In this document: positions 1 through 6,325 of the stretch, piece by piece
Position numbering within the stretch: the stretch's first letter is position 1
Layout: each line of letters opens with the position of its first letter
NCBI GenBank assembly: GCA_039814715.1
Contig: JBCCAR010000023.1
Span: forward strand, 1 to 53,051
DNA: 53,051 nt
Direction: 5' to 3'
DNA from: CAKZYD01 sp039814715
Lineage (GTDB): Bacteria; Pseudomonadota; Alphaproteobacteria; Sphingomonadales; CAKZYD01
The notes under the pieces: generated by a model
Told to the model about the DNA's origin: nothing
The model's database searches: none
What the model saw: the letters and a program-made list of their open reading frames with translations, nothing else
Translations under genes and position numbers: made by a program

Positions 1-21
1 AACACGTTATATTTCTGAAAC

Positions 22-41
22 AAAATGAAAATTCATTTTTT
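22..41. repeat. AT-rich inverted repeat
   Basis: Arms AAAATGAA (22-29) and TTCATTTT (32-39) are a perfect inverted repeat with a two-base centre, followed by two more Ts. It could be a weak terminator for a gene left of the window or part of the upstream control region of the nuclease. The stem has almost no GC, so intrinsic termination would be inefficient. Bases 1-294 otherwise hold no gene I can support. Confidence 0.3.
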
Positions 42-68
42 ATCAAAGAGATAGAGTTTGTTTCTTGA

Positions 69-82
69 TTGTTTGCAAACAA
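69..82. promoter_or_regulatory. 14-base perfect palindrome, operator candidate
   Basis: TTGTTTGCAAACAA is perfectly palindromic about 75/76, of the size and symmetry bound by dimeric helix-turn-helix regulators. It contains TTTGCAAA, the half-site reported for short-chain fatty acyl-CoA regulators such as PccR, but only one copy is present whereas those sites are paired. It lies five bases left of the Pho-box-like repeat and about 210 bases before the preferred nuclease start. The regulator is unknown. Confidence 0.35.
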
Positions 83-86
83 CCTA

Positions 87-108
87 CTTCGTGACACCTT
101 CGTGACAC
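87..108 (-). promoter_or_regulatory. Pho-box-like direct repeat
   Basis: Two perfect copies of an 11-base unit, CTTCGTGACAC, lie head to tail. Read on the - strand this is GTGTCAC-N4-GTGTCAC, the layout of a PhoB site (7-base half-sites such as CTGTCAT, 4-base spacer, 11-base period) with the TGTCA core intact in both halves. The site is therefore reversed relative to the nuclease and might serve a gene left of the window instead. Possible -10 elements on the + strand (TTAAGT at 122, TTATCT at 133) are poor. The match is by eye. Confidence 0.4.
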
Positions 109-294
109 TCCATCAACACAGTTAAGTGCACTTTATCTAGCCCCTTGTTCTATCTCAACTGTCGATCAGCCTGCCATATGTGAGCTGCTAGCATACTCAA
201 ACCTGCGCCAGTGTCCCGCAATCCTAATATGGTTAACAGCCTGGCACGATCTTTGCTGTCCCTAGTTTTATCGTTTCACCAAAGGGGCCTCGTT

Positions 295-2670
295 GTGTCG
301 TTTACACATTTTTCCAAAGTCGTTTTGTTATCCAGCTGCGCGGTTGGCGCGGTGATCATTAGCGCTCCGATTGCCGGCGCAGTCGTTTTTATCAATGAGA
401 TACATTATGACAACGGCGGCACGGACGTCGGCGAATTTATCGAGTTGGCTGGGGCCGCGGGAACGGACCTTACCGATTGGGAAATTCAGCTCTATAACGG
501 CAACAATTCTAGCACCTATGACACGGTCAGCCTGAATGGGATGCTTGCCGATGAGGTCGGCGGCTTTGGCTTTGAGGTCATTAACTTTCCGACCAATGGC
601 CTCCAAAACGGATCGCCGGACGGCATCGCTTTGATTGACCCTGCAAACAATGTGGTCGAGTTTCTGAGCTACGAAGGCGCTTTTGTGGCGGCCAATGGCG
701 CAGCAAACGGCACGATGAGCACCGATATCGGCGTGAGCGAACCCAGTGATTCCCCTGCAGGCTTTTCGCTGCAACTGGGCGGCGGCGATGGAACTACGGC
801 GGCTGATTTCACTTGGCAAGCCCCCGCCGCTGAAACGCCTGGCGCGACCAACATAGGCCAATCGTTCAATGGCGAAATGAGCGAGGGCGGCGACATGATG
901 ACGGAGCTGACGCCGATTTATGAGATTCAAGGTGAAGCGCTTACATCGCCGCTGGAAGGACAGAACGTTCGCACCGAAGGGATTGTCACGGCCGTGGCGG
1001 ACAATGGCTTTTATGTCCAAGACGTAGAAGGCGATGGCAACCCAGGCACATCAGACGCGCTGTTTGTGTTTACAAGCTCTGAACCCAGCGTTGAGAAAGG
1101 CGACCTCGTCTCTCTAGAAGGCGCTGTCAGCGAATTCACCCCCGGCGGCGCATCGACGGGGAACCTGTCAACCACTCAATTGGCCTTTCCCGATATTGAA
1201 ATCACCGGCAGCGGGGACCTGCCAGCGCCGGTGGTCATTGGCAAAGCTGGCCGTGTGCCGCCAAATCAAAACATCGATGATGATCTCAACATGAGTTTTG
1301 ATCCAGCAACAGACGGCATTGACTTTTATGAAAGTGTTGAAGCCATGCTGGTCACTGTCCCAGGCGGGCAAGTGGTCGACCGACCGTCTTTTGGCGAAAT
1401 CGCCGTGGTGTCAGACGGGGGCGTGAATACAACAGGTCTCAATGACCGCGGCGCTCTGGTGATTGAGCCCGACGACTTCAATCCCGAGCGCGTTCTTATT
1501 GATGATGCCCTCTACCGCGACGATTTCGATGTTCCCGCCGTGAGCGTTGGCGATTCTCTTGAAGATGTCACGGGTGTGGTCACCTACAACTTTGGCAATT
1601 TTAAAGTCCTGCCAGAAGAAGCTCCCGTCTTCACCGATGGCGGCCTGCAGCCAGAAGTAACCGATATTCCCGTGGGCGAAGACCGCCTCAACGTTGCCAC
1701 TTACAATGTGTTAAATCTGTCGCCAGATAATTTCGGCGCGGACGCACAATTGGCGCAACTTGCAAGCGACATCGTAAACGGCCTGAAAAGCCCGGATGTG
1801 ATTGGCCTGCAGGAAATCCAAGACAATAACGGCTTTAATCCTGGCAATCAGCTTGATGGGGTCGTTGATGCGAGCGAGACCTATCAAGCGCTGATTGATG
1901 CCATTGTTGATGCTGGTGGGCCGACTTATAGCTTCTTGGACGTGGCGCCCGTGGACGGCGCTGATGGCGGCGCACCTGGCGGCAATATTCGTCCTGGCTT
2001 CCTCTATAATCCTGACCGTGTTGATCTCGTGGAAGATAGTTTTGGGCGCTTGCCGGGGGCAGACGGCGATCCAGCCTTTGTCGATAGCCGCAAACCGATT
2101 GTTGCGACCTTCTTGTTCAACGGCGAAGAAGTCACTATCGTAAACAATCACTTTTCTTCAAAAGGCGGCAGCACGCCTTTACTTGGGGCTGTTCAGCCAC
2201 CAGTGAACGGCAGCGTTGATGAACGCTTAGCGCAAGCCGCTTTTGTCAACGCCTATGTGGACGGTTTGTTGGCCTCTGAGCCAGGCGCGAAAATCGTTGT
2301 CCTAGGCGATCTCAACGAATTCCAATTCTTAGAGCCCCTGGCGGTGCTTGAAGGAGACGAAAACGAACAAATCCTGTTCAACCTTGTTGATTTGATCGAC
2401 ACCAGCGATGCGTACAGTTTCATCTTTGAAGGCAACGCGCAGCTTCTCGACCACATTTTGATCACTGAAAACTTGCTCAATGCGATGCCGCTCTTCGACA
2501 TTGTGCACTTGGCCGCCGAATTTGCCTTTGGCGCAAGTGACCACGACCCGCTGCTTGCAAGCTTCTTCATTGGCGATGTGGAGATAAGCGAGCCGGGTGT
2601 GTTAGCACTATTTGCAACCGGTCTGCTCGGCGCAGCGATCACGCGCCGCCGCCGCGGCGTCCCAGCTTAA
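295..2670 (+). CDS. Secreted LTD/endonuclease-exonuclease-phosphatase protein with PEP-CTERM-like tail
   Basis: Predicted extracellular DNase or phosphoesterase of the ExeM/NucH kind. Residues 1-29 form a signal peptide ending near IAGA. A lamin-tail domain follows at about 30-160 (FINEIHYDN, EFIELAG), then an OB-fold-like region at about 212-290 (RTEGIVTAV, GFYVQD), then an endonuclease/exonuclease/phosphatase domain at about 465-755 with TYNVLNL, GLQEIQD (Glu507), NNHFSSK, LGDLNEF and SDHDP (748-752). The last ~22 residues read SEPG, a hydrophobic helix and RRRR, the PEP-CTERM layout recognised by exosortases, so the enzyme is probably held at the surface or released after cleavage. GTG 295 is preferred: AAAGGGG lies 7 bases upstream and the signal peptide then sits at the N-terminus. 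The frame is also open from GTG 211 and ATG 229, both without a ribosome-binding site. The domain call is firm; the substrate is inferred. Confidence 0.88.
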   Translation: MSFTHFSKVVLLSSCAVGAVIISAPIAGAVVFINEIHYDNGGTDVGEFIELAGAAGTDLTDWEIQLYNGNNSSTYDTVSLNGMLADEVGGFGFEVINFPTNGLQNGSPDGIALIDPANNVVEFLSYEGAFVAANGAANGTMSTDIGVSEPSDSPAGFSLQLGGGDGTTAADFTWQAPAAETPGATNIGQSFNGEMSEGGDMMTELTPIYEIQGEALTSPLEGQNVRTEGIVTAVADNGFYVQDVEGDGNPGTSDALFVFTSSEPSVEKGDLVSLEGAVSEFTPGGASTGNLSTTQLAFPDIEITGSGDLPAPVVIGKAGRVPPNQNIDDDLNMSFDPATDGIDFYESVEAMLVTVPGGQVVDRPSFGEIAVVSDGGVNTTGLNDRGALVIEPDDFNPERVLIDDALYRDDFDVPAVSVGDSLEDVTGVVTYNFGNFKVLPEEAPVFTDGGLQPEVTDIPVGEDRLNVATYNVLNLSPDNFGADAQLAQLASDIVNGLKSPDVIGLQEIQDNNGFNPGNQLDGVVDASETYQALIDAIVDAGGPTYSFLDVAPVDGADGGAPGGNIRPGFLYNPDRVDLVEDSFGRLPGADGDPAFVDSRKPIVATFLFNGEEVTIVNNHFSSKGGSTPLLGAVQPPVNGSVDERLAQAAFVNAYVDGLLASEPGAKIVVLGDLNEFQFLEPLAVLEGDENEQILFNLVDLIDTSDAYSFIFEGNAQLLDHILITENLLNAMPLFDIVHLAAEFAFGASDHDPLLASFFIGDVEISEPGVLALFATGLLGAAITRRRRGVPA

Positions 2671-2683
2671 AGGGACGCGGCAG

Positions 2684-3301
2684 ATGATGCGCTTAAAATC
2701 AACGGCGCGCGCATTGGTCGCGGGCGCCAGCATTGTCACCAGCATCGGACCAAGTTTGGCTGCAGACGCGCAAGGCCGTTTTGCAGCCAAATCATATGGG
2801 CTGGACAGCTGCAGCCAATTTGCAAAGGCCTGGGATAAAGACGAGTCAGGCCAAGCAGACCTGCGCGATGCGCATACCGCTTGGGTGGGCGGATATCTGA
2901 CGGGCGTTAATCACCATATGGGCGGCACCTTCGACATCGCCAGTTGGCGCAGTACGCGATACCTCACGGCGTCCATTGCAGCCTATTGTCAGTCCATTCC
3001 TGATCAGCCAGTCATGAGCGCCGCCCAGGCCATGATCAAGCGTTTGTCTGATGATAAACTGTCGACCGCCATGACGTCCGTCGCCTTTGGAAATGGCGCA
3101 GCAAAAGTACGCCTTTACGACAGCATCTATAACGATATGCGGGCCGCCTTGGTAGCTGGCGGGTATTTAAAGGAAACGGCGCCTAAAGACGATGCCGAGA
3201 CCATTTCAAAGGCAATTGGCCAGTTTCAAATGAAACAGGGCATTGCTGCCACTGGCCTACCCGATGAAGTGACGCTCTATCATTTACTTGGCAAAAGCTG
3301 A
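2684..3301 (+). CDS. Exported protein of unknown function with peptidoglycan-binding-like C-terminus
   Basis: I do not recognise a named family. The 205-residue product starts with a signal peptide (MMRLKST, hydrophobic stretch, cut near SLAADA). The central part is helical with two cysteines (Cys43, Cys102) about 60 residues apart and GYLTGVN between them, loosely like small periplasmic two-cysteine proteins of the Rap1a/HdeA type; that likeness is weak. Residues ~172-203 (IGQFQMKQGIAATGLPDE) resemble one repeat of the PG_binding_1 fold. ATG 2684 is chosen because the signal peptide begins there and GGGACG is just upstream; the open frame reaches back to 2612 inside the nuclease gene. It lies 13 bases behind the nuclease on the same strand, so the two are probably co-transcribed. 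It converges on ggt with a 6-base gap. Confidence 0.75.
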   Translation: MMRLKSTARALVAGASIVTSIGPSLAADAQGRFAAKSYGLDSCSQFAKAWDKDESGQADLRDAHTAWVGGYLTGVNHHMGGTFDIASWRSTRYLTASIAAYCQSIPDQPVMSAAQAMIKRLSDDKLSTAMTSVAFGNGAAKVRLYDSIYNDMRAALVAGGYLKETAPKDDAETISKAIGQFQMKQGIAATGLPDEVTLYHLLGKS

Positions 3302-3307
3302 CGCACG

Positions 3308-5047
3308 CTACTCCACGCCCACAGCGAGAGCTGCTGGGCGCCGGGGGTCTGACGCACCGTAAAATATGTCATTGCGGATTTCGAGCGTTTCGGTGGCACC
3401 GAGCACGCGGCCAGAGCGGATAGTGTGGCCCTTGCCTTCCAGCAAGTGCACCGTATCAGCTGACAGATGGGGCTCCACGGTAAGCCGGTCTGGTAGCCAT
3501 TGATGGTGAATGCGCGGGCGCGCTGTGGCTTCGGCGATGTTAAGGTCATAGGCGAGCCGGTTGATCAGGGTTTGGAGCACGACCGTTATTATGGTGCTGC
3601 CGCCAGGGGAGCCTGTTGCCATCATGGCTTTACCATCTTTGAGGACGATGACCGGCGTCATGGAGCTTAAGGGGCGCTTGCCTGGTTCAATGGCATTTGC
3701 GATGCCGCCGAGCAAACCAAAGGCATTGGCAACGCCGAGCTTAGCAGCGAAATCATCCATTTCATTATTCAGCAGAATGCCAGTGCCGGTGGCAACGCGG
3801 CCGGACCCATAGGAGAAATTAAGGGTGTAGGTATTCGAGACAATATTGCCGTCTTTATCTGCGACCGAGTAATGCGTGGTATCTGGGCTCTCATAGGGGA
3901 GCCGGTCGGCCGGGCGTATGGCTGTCGCGGGCGTTGTTCTATCCATCTTAATGCGCGCGCGGATGGCTTTGGCATAAGCAAGATCTGTAAGCGCCTCGAC
4001 AGGAACAGGATAGAAATCTGGATCGCCCAGATATTTGGAGCGGTCCGCATACGCATATTTCATGGCTTCGGCCATTAGGTGGAGCGCATCAGCGCTGCCC
4101 TGCCCGAGGACGGCAAAATCCTCATCGCGCAACATATTCAGCATTTGCACGATGTGAACCCCGCCGGATGAGGGCGGCGGCATGGCGGCAATGTCGTAGC
4201 CGCGAAATTGCGTGGTAACTGGCGCGCGTTCCACCACGCGGTAGCCGCGCAAGTCATCACGCGAAATGATACCGCCATTGGCCTGCATATCCGCGACGAG
4301 TTTTTTGGCAATCGGGCCATCATAAAATCCGCGCCACCCGGATTTGGCAATCTGCTTGAGCGACCACGCGAGGTCTTTCTGCACCAACACGTCGCCAGCG
4401 GCATAATTGCTGCCATCTGGTTTGTAGAAGATTTCAGCAGCGGCGGGATTGCGGCCCATAGAGCGCTTCCCAAACGCCAAAGCACCTGCCATCTCAAAGC
4501 TGACCGGGAACCCACCCTCAGCAAGATCGATGGCAGGGGCTAAAAGCGTTTTGAGGGGTAATGAACCATATGCCTCATGCGCGTGTAGCAGTCCAGCGAC
4601 TGTTCCAGGCACACCGGCTGACAAATGGCTGAACCTGGCCAAGGTTTTGTCAACGGCGCCGCTTTCATCCAGGAACATGTCCCGCGTGGCCGCTTTGGGC
4701 GCCATTTCGCGGTAATCAAGCGCCAGCGTTTTGCCTGTTTGCGCCATATGGATCATCATGAAGCCGCCGCCGCCCAGGTTGCCCGCGCGCGGCAGCGTAA
4801 CGGCTAAGGCAAAGCCGGTTGCGACCGCGGAGTCCACAGCGTTGCCACCTTGCCTTAAAATGTCAGCACCGACACGTGCCGCAATCGCTTCCTGCGCAAC
4901 GACCATTCCGCCTTTGGCCGCAATAGGGTTGTGTGCGCTTGAACGGTCATAAATTGGCGGCGCCTTGGACGGCGCTGGCTGCGCCGATACGTGCAGGGGG
5001 GCAAGGAATGCCGCGGCAGCGGCAAACAAGGCAATGGGTCGCGACAT
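3308..5047 (-). CDS. ggt: Gamma-glutamyltranspeptidase, periplasmic
   Basis: Cleaves and transfers the gamma-glutamyl group of glutathione and related peptides in the periplasm. The 579-residue precursor has a signal peptide (MSRPIALFAAAAAFL, cut near VSA-QP). The autoprocessing site is present: TTHYSV begins at Thr390 (E. coli Thr391), which becomes the N-terminal nucleophile of the small subunit. Other family signatures are LLNNEMDDF, KRPLSSMTP, TGSPGGS and HHQWLPD. Start choice: ATG 5047 has GAAGG 8 bases upstream and gives nearly the E. coli numbering; ATG 5062 and ATG 5113 are in frame but poorly served. It is a single-gene unit on the - strand, convergent with the exported-protein gene. 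A likely role is glutathione scavenging or turnover. Confidence 0.95.
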   Translation of the reverse strand: MSRPIALFAAAAAFLAPLHVSAQPAPSKAPPIYDRSSAHNPIAAKGGMVVAQEAIAARVGADILRQGGNAVDSAVATGFALAVTLPRAGNLGGGGFMMIHMAQTGKTLALDYREMAPKAATRDMFLDESGAVDKTLARFSHLSAGVPGTVAGLLHAHEAYGSLPLKTLLAPAIDLAEGGFPVSFEMAGALAFGKRSMGRNPAAAEIFYKPDGSNYAAGDVLVQKDLAWSLKQIAKSGWRGFYDGPIAKKLVADMQANGGIISRDDLRGYRVVERAPVTTQFRGYDIAAMPPPSSGGVHIVQMLNMLRDEDFAVLGQGSADALHLMAEAMKYAYADRSKYLGDPDFYPVPVEALTDLAYAKAIRARIKMDRTTPATAIRPADRLPYESPDTTHYSVADKDGNIVSNTYTLNFSYGSGRVATGTGILLNNEMDDFAAKLGVANAFGLLGGIANAIEPGKRPLSSMTPVIVLKDGKAMMATGSPGGSTIITVVLQTLINRLAYDLNIAEATARPRIHHQWLPDRLTVEPHLSADTVHLLEGKGHTIRSGRVLGATETLEIRNDIFYGASDPRRPAALAVGVE

Positions 5048-5159
5048 AAAACGGGCCTTCATAACACATCTTTTTATAGGCGAGTTACACACGCCCATGG
5101 CGCGCTTTGTCAACGATCAAGTCAGCACCGCAAAGCCACCTAGGCGGTATAGAATGCGT

Positions 5160-5187
5160 TTGACTTTAGCGGGCGCACGCGTATAAC
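5160..5187 (+). promoter_or_regulatory. Sigma-70-type promoter for rplU-rpmA
   Basis: TTGACT (5160-5165), a 16-base spacer and TATAAC (5182-5187) are close to consensus at both boxes. Transcription would start near 5194, leaving a leader of about 148 bases before rplU. The leader starts with a GC-rich inverted repeat (CCGCC 5187-5191, GGCGG 5200-5204). No other gene lies between ggt (5047) and rplU (5342), so this 294-base gap is accounted for by the promoter and leader. Seen in sequence, not tested. Confidence 0.6.
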
Positions 5188-5341
5188 CGCCCCAGCTTCG
5201 GCGGCAAGGGCTGTCCGGGCGATTTTTATACGTGTGAAATGCACAGGCAAACAGCCAGCGGACATCGCTTTTAAAAGTGCCGCGCTTTGATACAAAAGCG
5301 TAGCCCGGTGATTTGCGGCGCAGACAAAAAGGACCACGCTG

Positions 5342-5953
5342 ATGTTCGCAGTGGTGAAGACGGGCGGCAAGCAATACAAAGTTGCCCAAGACGAGATCAT
5401 CAAGCTTGAAAAGCTCGACGGCGAGGTTGGTGACACTGTCACCTTTGATCAAGTTTTGATGCTGAAGGATGATAGCGGCCTGAAAACAGGTGCACCGCTG
5501 GTTGACGGCGCTGTGGTAACCGCAGAAATCCTAGAGCAAACACGCGGCGATAAGGTGATCGTCTTTAAGAAGCGGCGCCGGCATACATTCCGCAAACGCA
5601 ATGGCCACCGCCAATATCTGACCGTCGTGAAGATCACCGGTGTTGGCAAGCCTGGCTCCGCAAAGAAAAAAGCGCCAGCGAAAGAAGCTGAGCCGAAGGA
5701 AGAGCCAATCGCAGCAGCGGCCAGCGTTCCTGCAGCACCCGAAGGCGCAAAAGATGACCTGAAGCGTATTTCAGGCGTTGGTAAGGTTTTGGAAGGCAAG
5801 CTGAACGATCTAGGGATTGTCAGCTTTCAACAAATCGTTGACCTGACGCCTGAGCAGCGTGATGACGTTGAAGAACAATTGAGCTTTAAAGGCCGCATGG
5901 AGCGGGAAGACTGGGAAGGCCAGGCAAAACAGTTCCTGGCAGAGAAGGAGTAA
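5342..5953 (+). CDS. rplU: 50S ribosomal protein L21 with C-terminal helix-hairpin-helix domain
   Basis: Residues 1-103 are a standard L21 (FAVVKTGGKQYKV, then a basic RRRHTFRKRNGHRQ segment), which binds 23S rRNA in the large subunit. After a low-complexity Lys/Ala/Pro/Glu linker (~107-138) a second domain follows (~140-203): DDLKRISGVGKVLEGKLNDL is a helix-hairpin-helix, ending in an acidic/aromatic helix. At 203 residues it is twice the usual ~103. This L21/unknown-domain fusion is known in alphaproteobacteria; the same module occurs at the end of some NuoE proteins, and its role is unclear. ATG 5342 follows AAGGA with 8 bases spacing. rpmA follows after 6 bases. Confidence 0.96.
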   Translation: MFAVVKTGGKQYKVAQDEIIKLEKLDGEVGDTVTFDQVLMLKDDSGLKTGAPLVDGAVVTAEILEQTRGDKVIVFKKRRRHTFRKRNGHRQYLTVVKITGVGKPGSAKKKAPAKEAEPKEEPIAAAASVPAAPEGAKDDLKRISGVGKVLEGKLNDLGIVSFQQIVDLTPEQRDDVEEQLSFKGRMEREDWEGQAKQFLAEKE

Positions 5954-5959
5954 GAACAG

Positions 5960-6229
5960 ATGGCACATAAAAAAGCTGGCGGTTCCTCCCGCAACGGCCG
6001 CGACAGTGCAGGCCGGCGCCTTGGCGTGAAAAAATTTGGCGGCGAAGCGGTTGTCCCTGGCAATATCATTCTGCGCCAGCGCGGCACCAAGATTTACCCT
6101 GGCGATAATGTCGGCATGGGCAAAGACCATACCATTTTTGCAAAAGTCCCTGGCAAAGTGAAATTTCATGCCGGACGCCAGAGCCGCAAATATGTGAGCA
6201 TCGAAGTGATTGCTGAGGCTGCTGAATAG
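5960..6229 (+). CDS. rpmA: 50S ribosomal protein L27
   Basis: An 89-residue L27 whose N-terminus reaches towards the peptidyl-transferase centre. It starts directly MAHKKAGGSSRNGRDS with no cleavable extension of the Firmicutes type, and the core has GNIILRQRGTK and GKDHTIFA. Ribosome-binding site AAGGAG overlaps the rplU stop region. It is the second and last gene of the rplU unit, closed by the stem-loop at 6275-6305. In many bacteria obg follows directly; here a histidine kinase gene on the opposite strand separates them. Confidence 0.98.
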   Translation: MAHKKAGGSSRNGRDSAGRRLGVKKFGGEAVVPGNIILRQRGTKIYPGDNVGMGKDHTIFAKVPGKVKFHAGRQSRKYVSIEVIAEAAE

Positions 6230-6274
6230 GCTTTGTGAAGCCTTTCAACTACCCTGGGTTAAAATGATGATATA

Positions 6275-6305
6275 GAAGAGAGAGGCGTGCGCTTCTCTTT
6301 TTTTG
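6275..6305 (+). terminator. Rho-independent terminator after rpmA
   Basis: Arms AGAGAGGC (6279-6286) and GCTTCTCT (6291-6298) pair over 8 base pairs with one G-U and a GTGC loop; A-U and G-U pairs extend the stem. Seven further Ts follow directly (6298-6304). It lies 45 bases after the rpmA stop. On the other strand the stem is not followed by a T tract, so it should act only on rplU-rpmA. Confidence 0.85.
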
Positions 6306-6325
6306 TTTGCCGATGCACTTATTCG

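Noticed and set aside
328..1020. 230-codon open frame antisense to the nuclease
   Set aside because: No signal or domain, covered by the clear LTD region on the other strand.
295..3301. Nuclease plus small exported protein as a toxin-immunity pair
   Set aside because: The nuclease is a multi-domain surface enzyme with a sorting tag, not a delivered toxin, and the small protein's Rap1a likeness is too weak.
5117..5452. Small - strand frame overlapping the rplU start
   Set aside because: It runs over the rplU promoter, leader and N-terminus; no conserved features.
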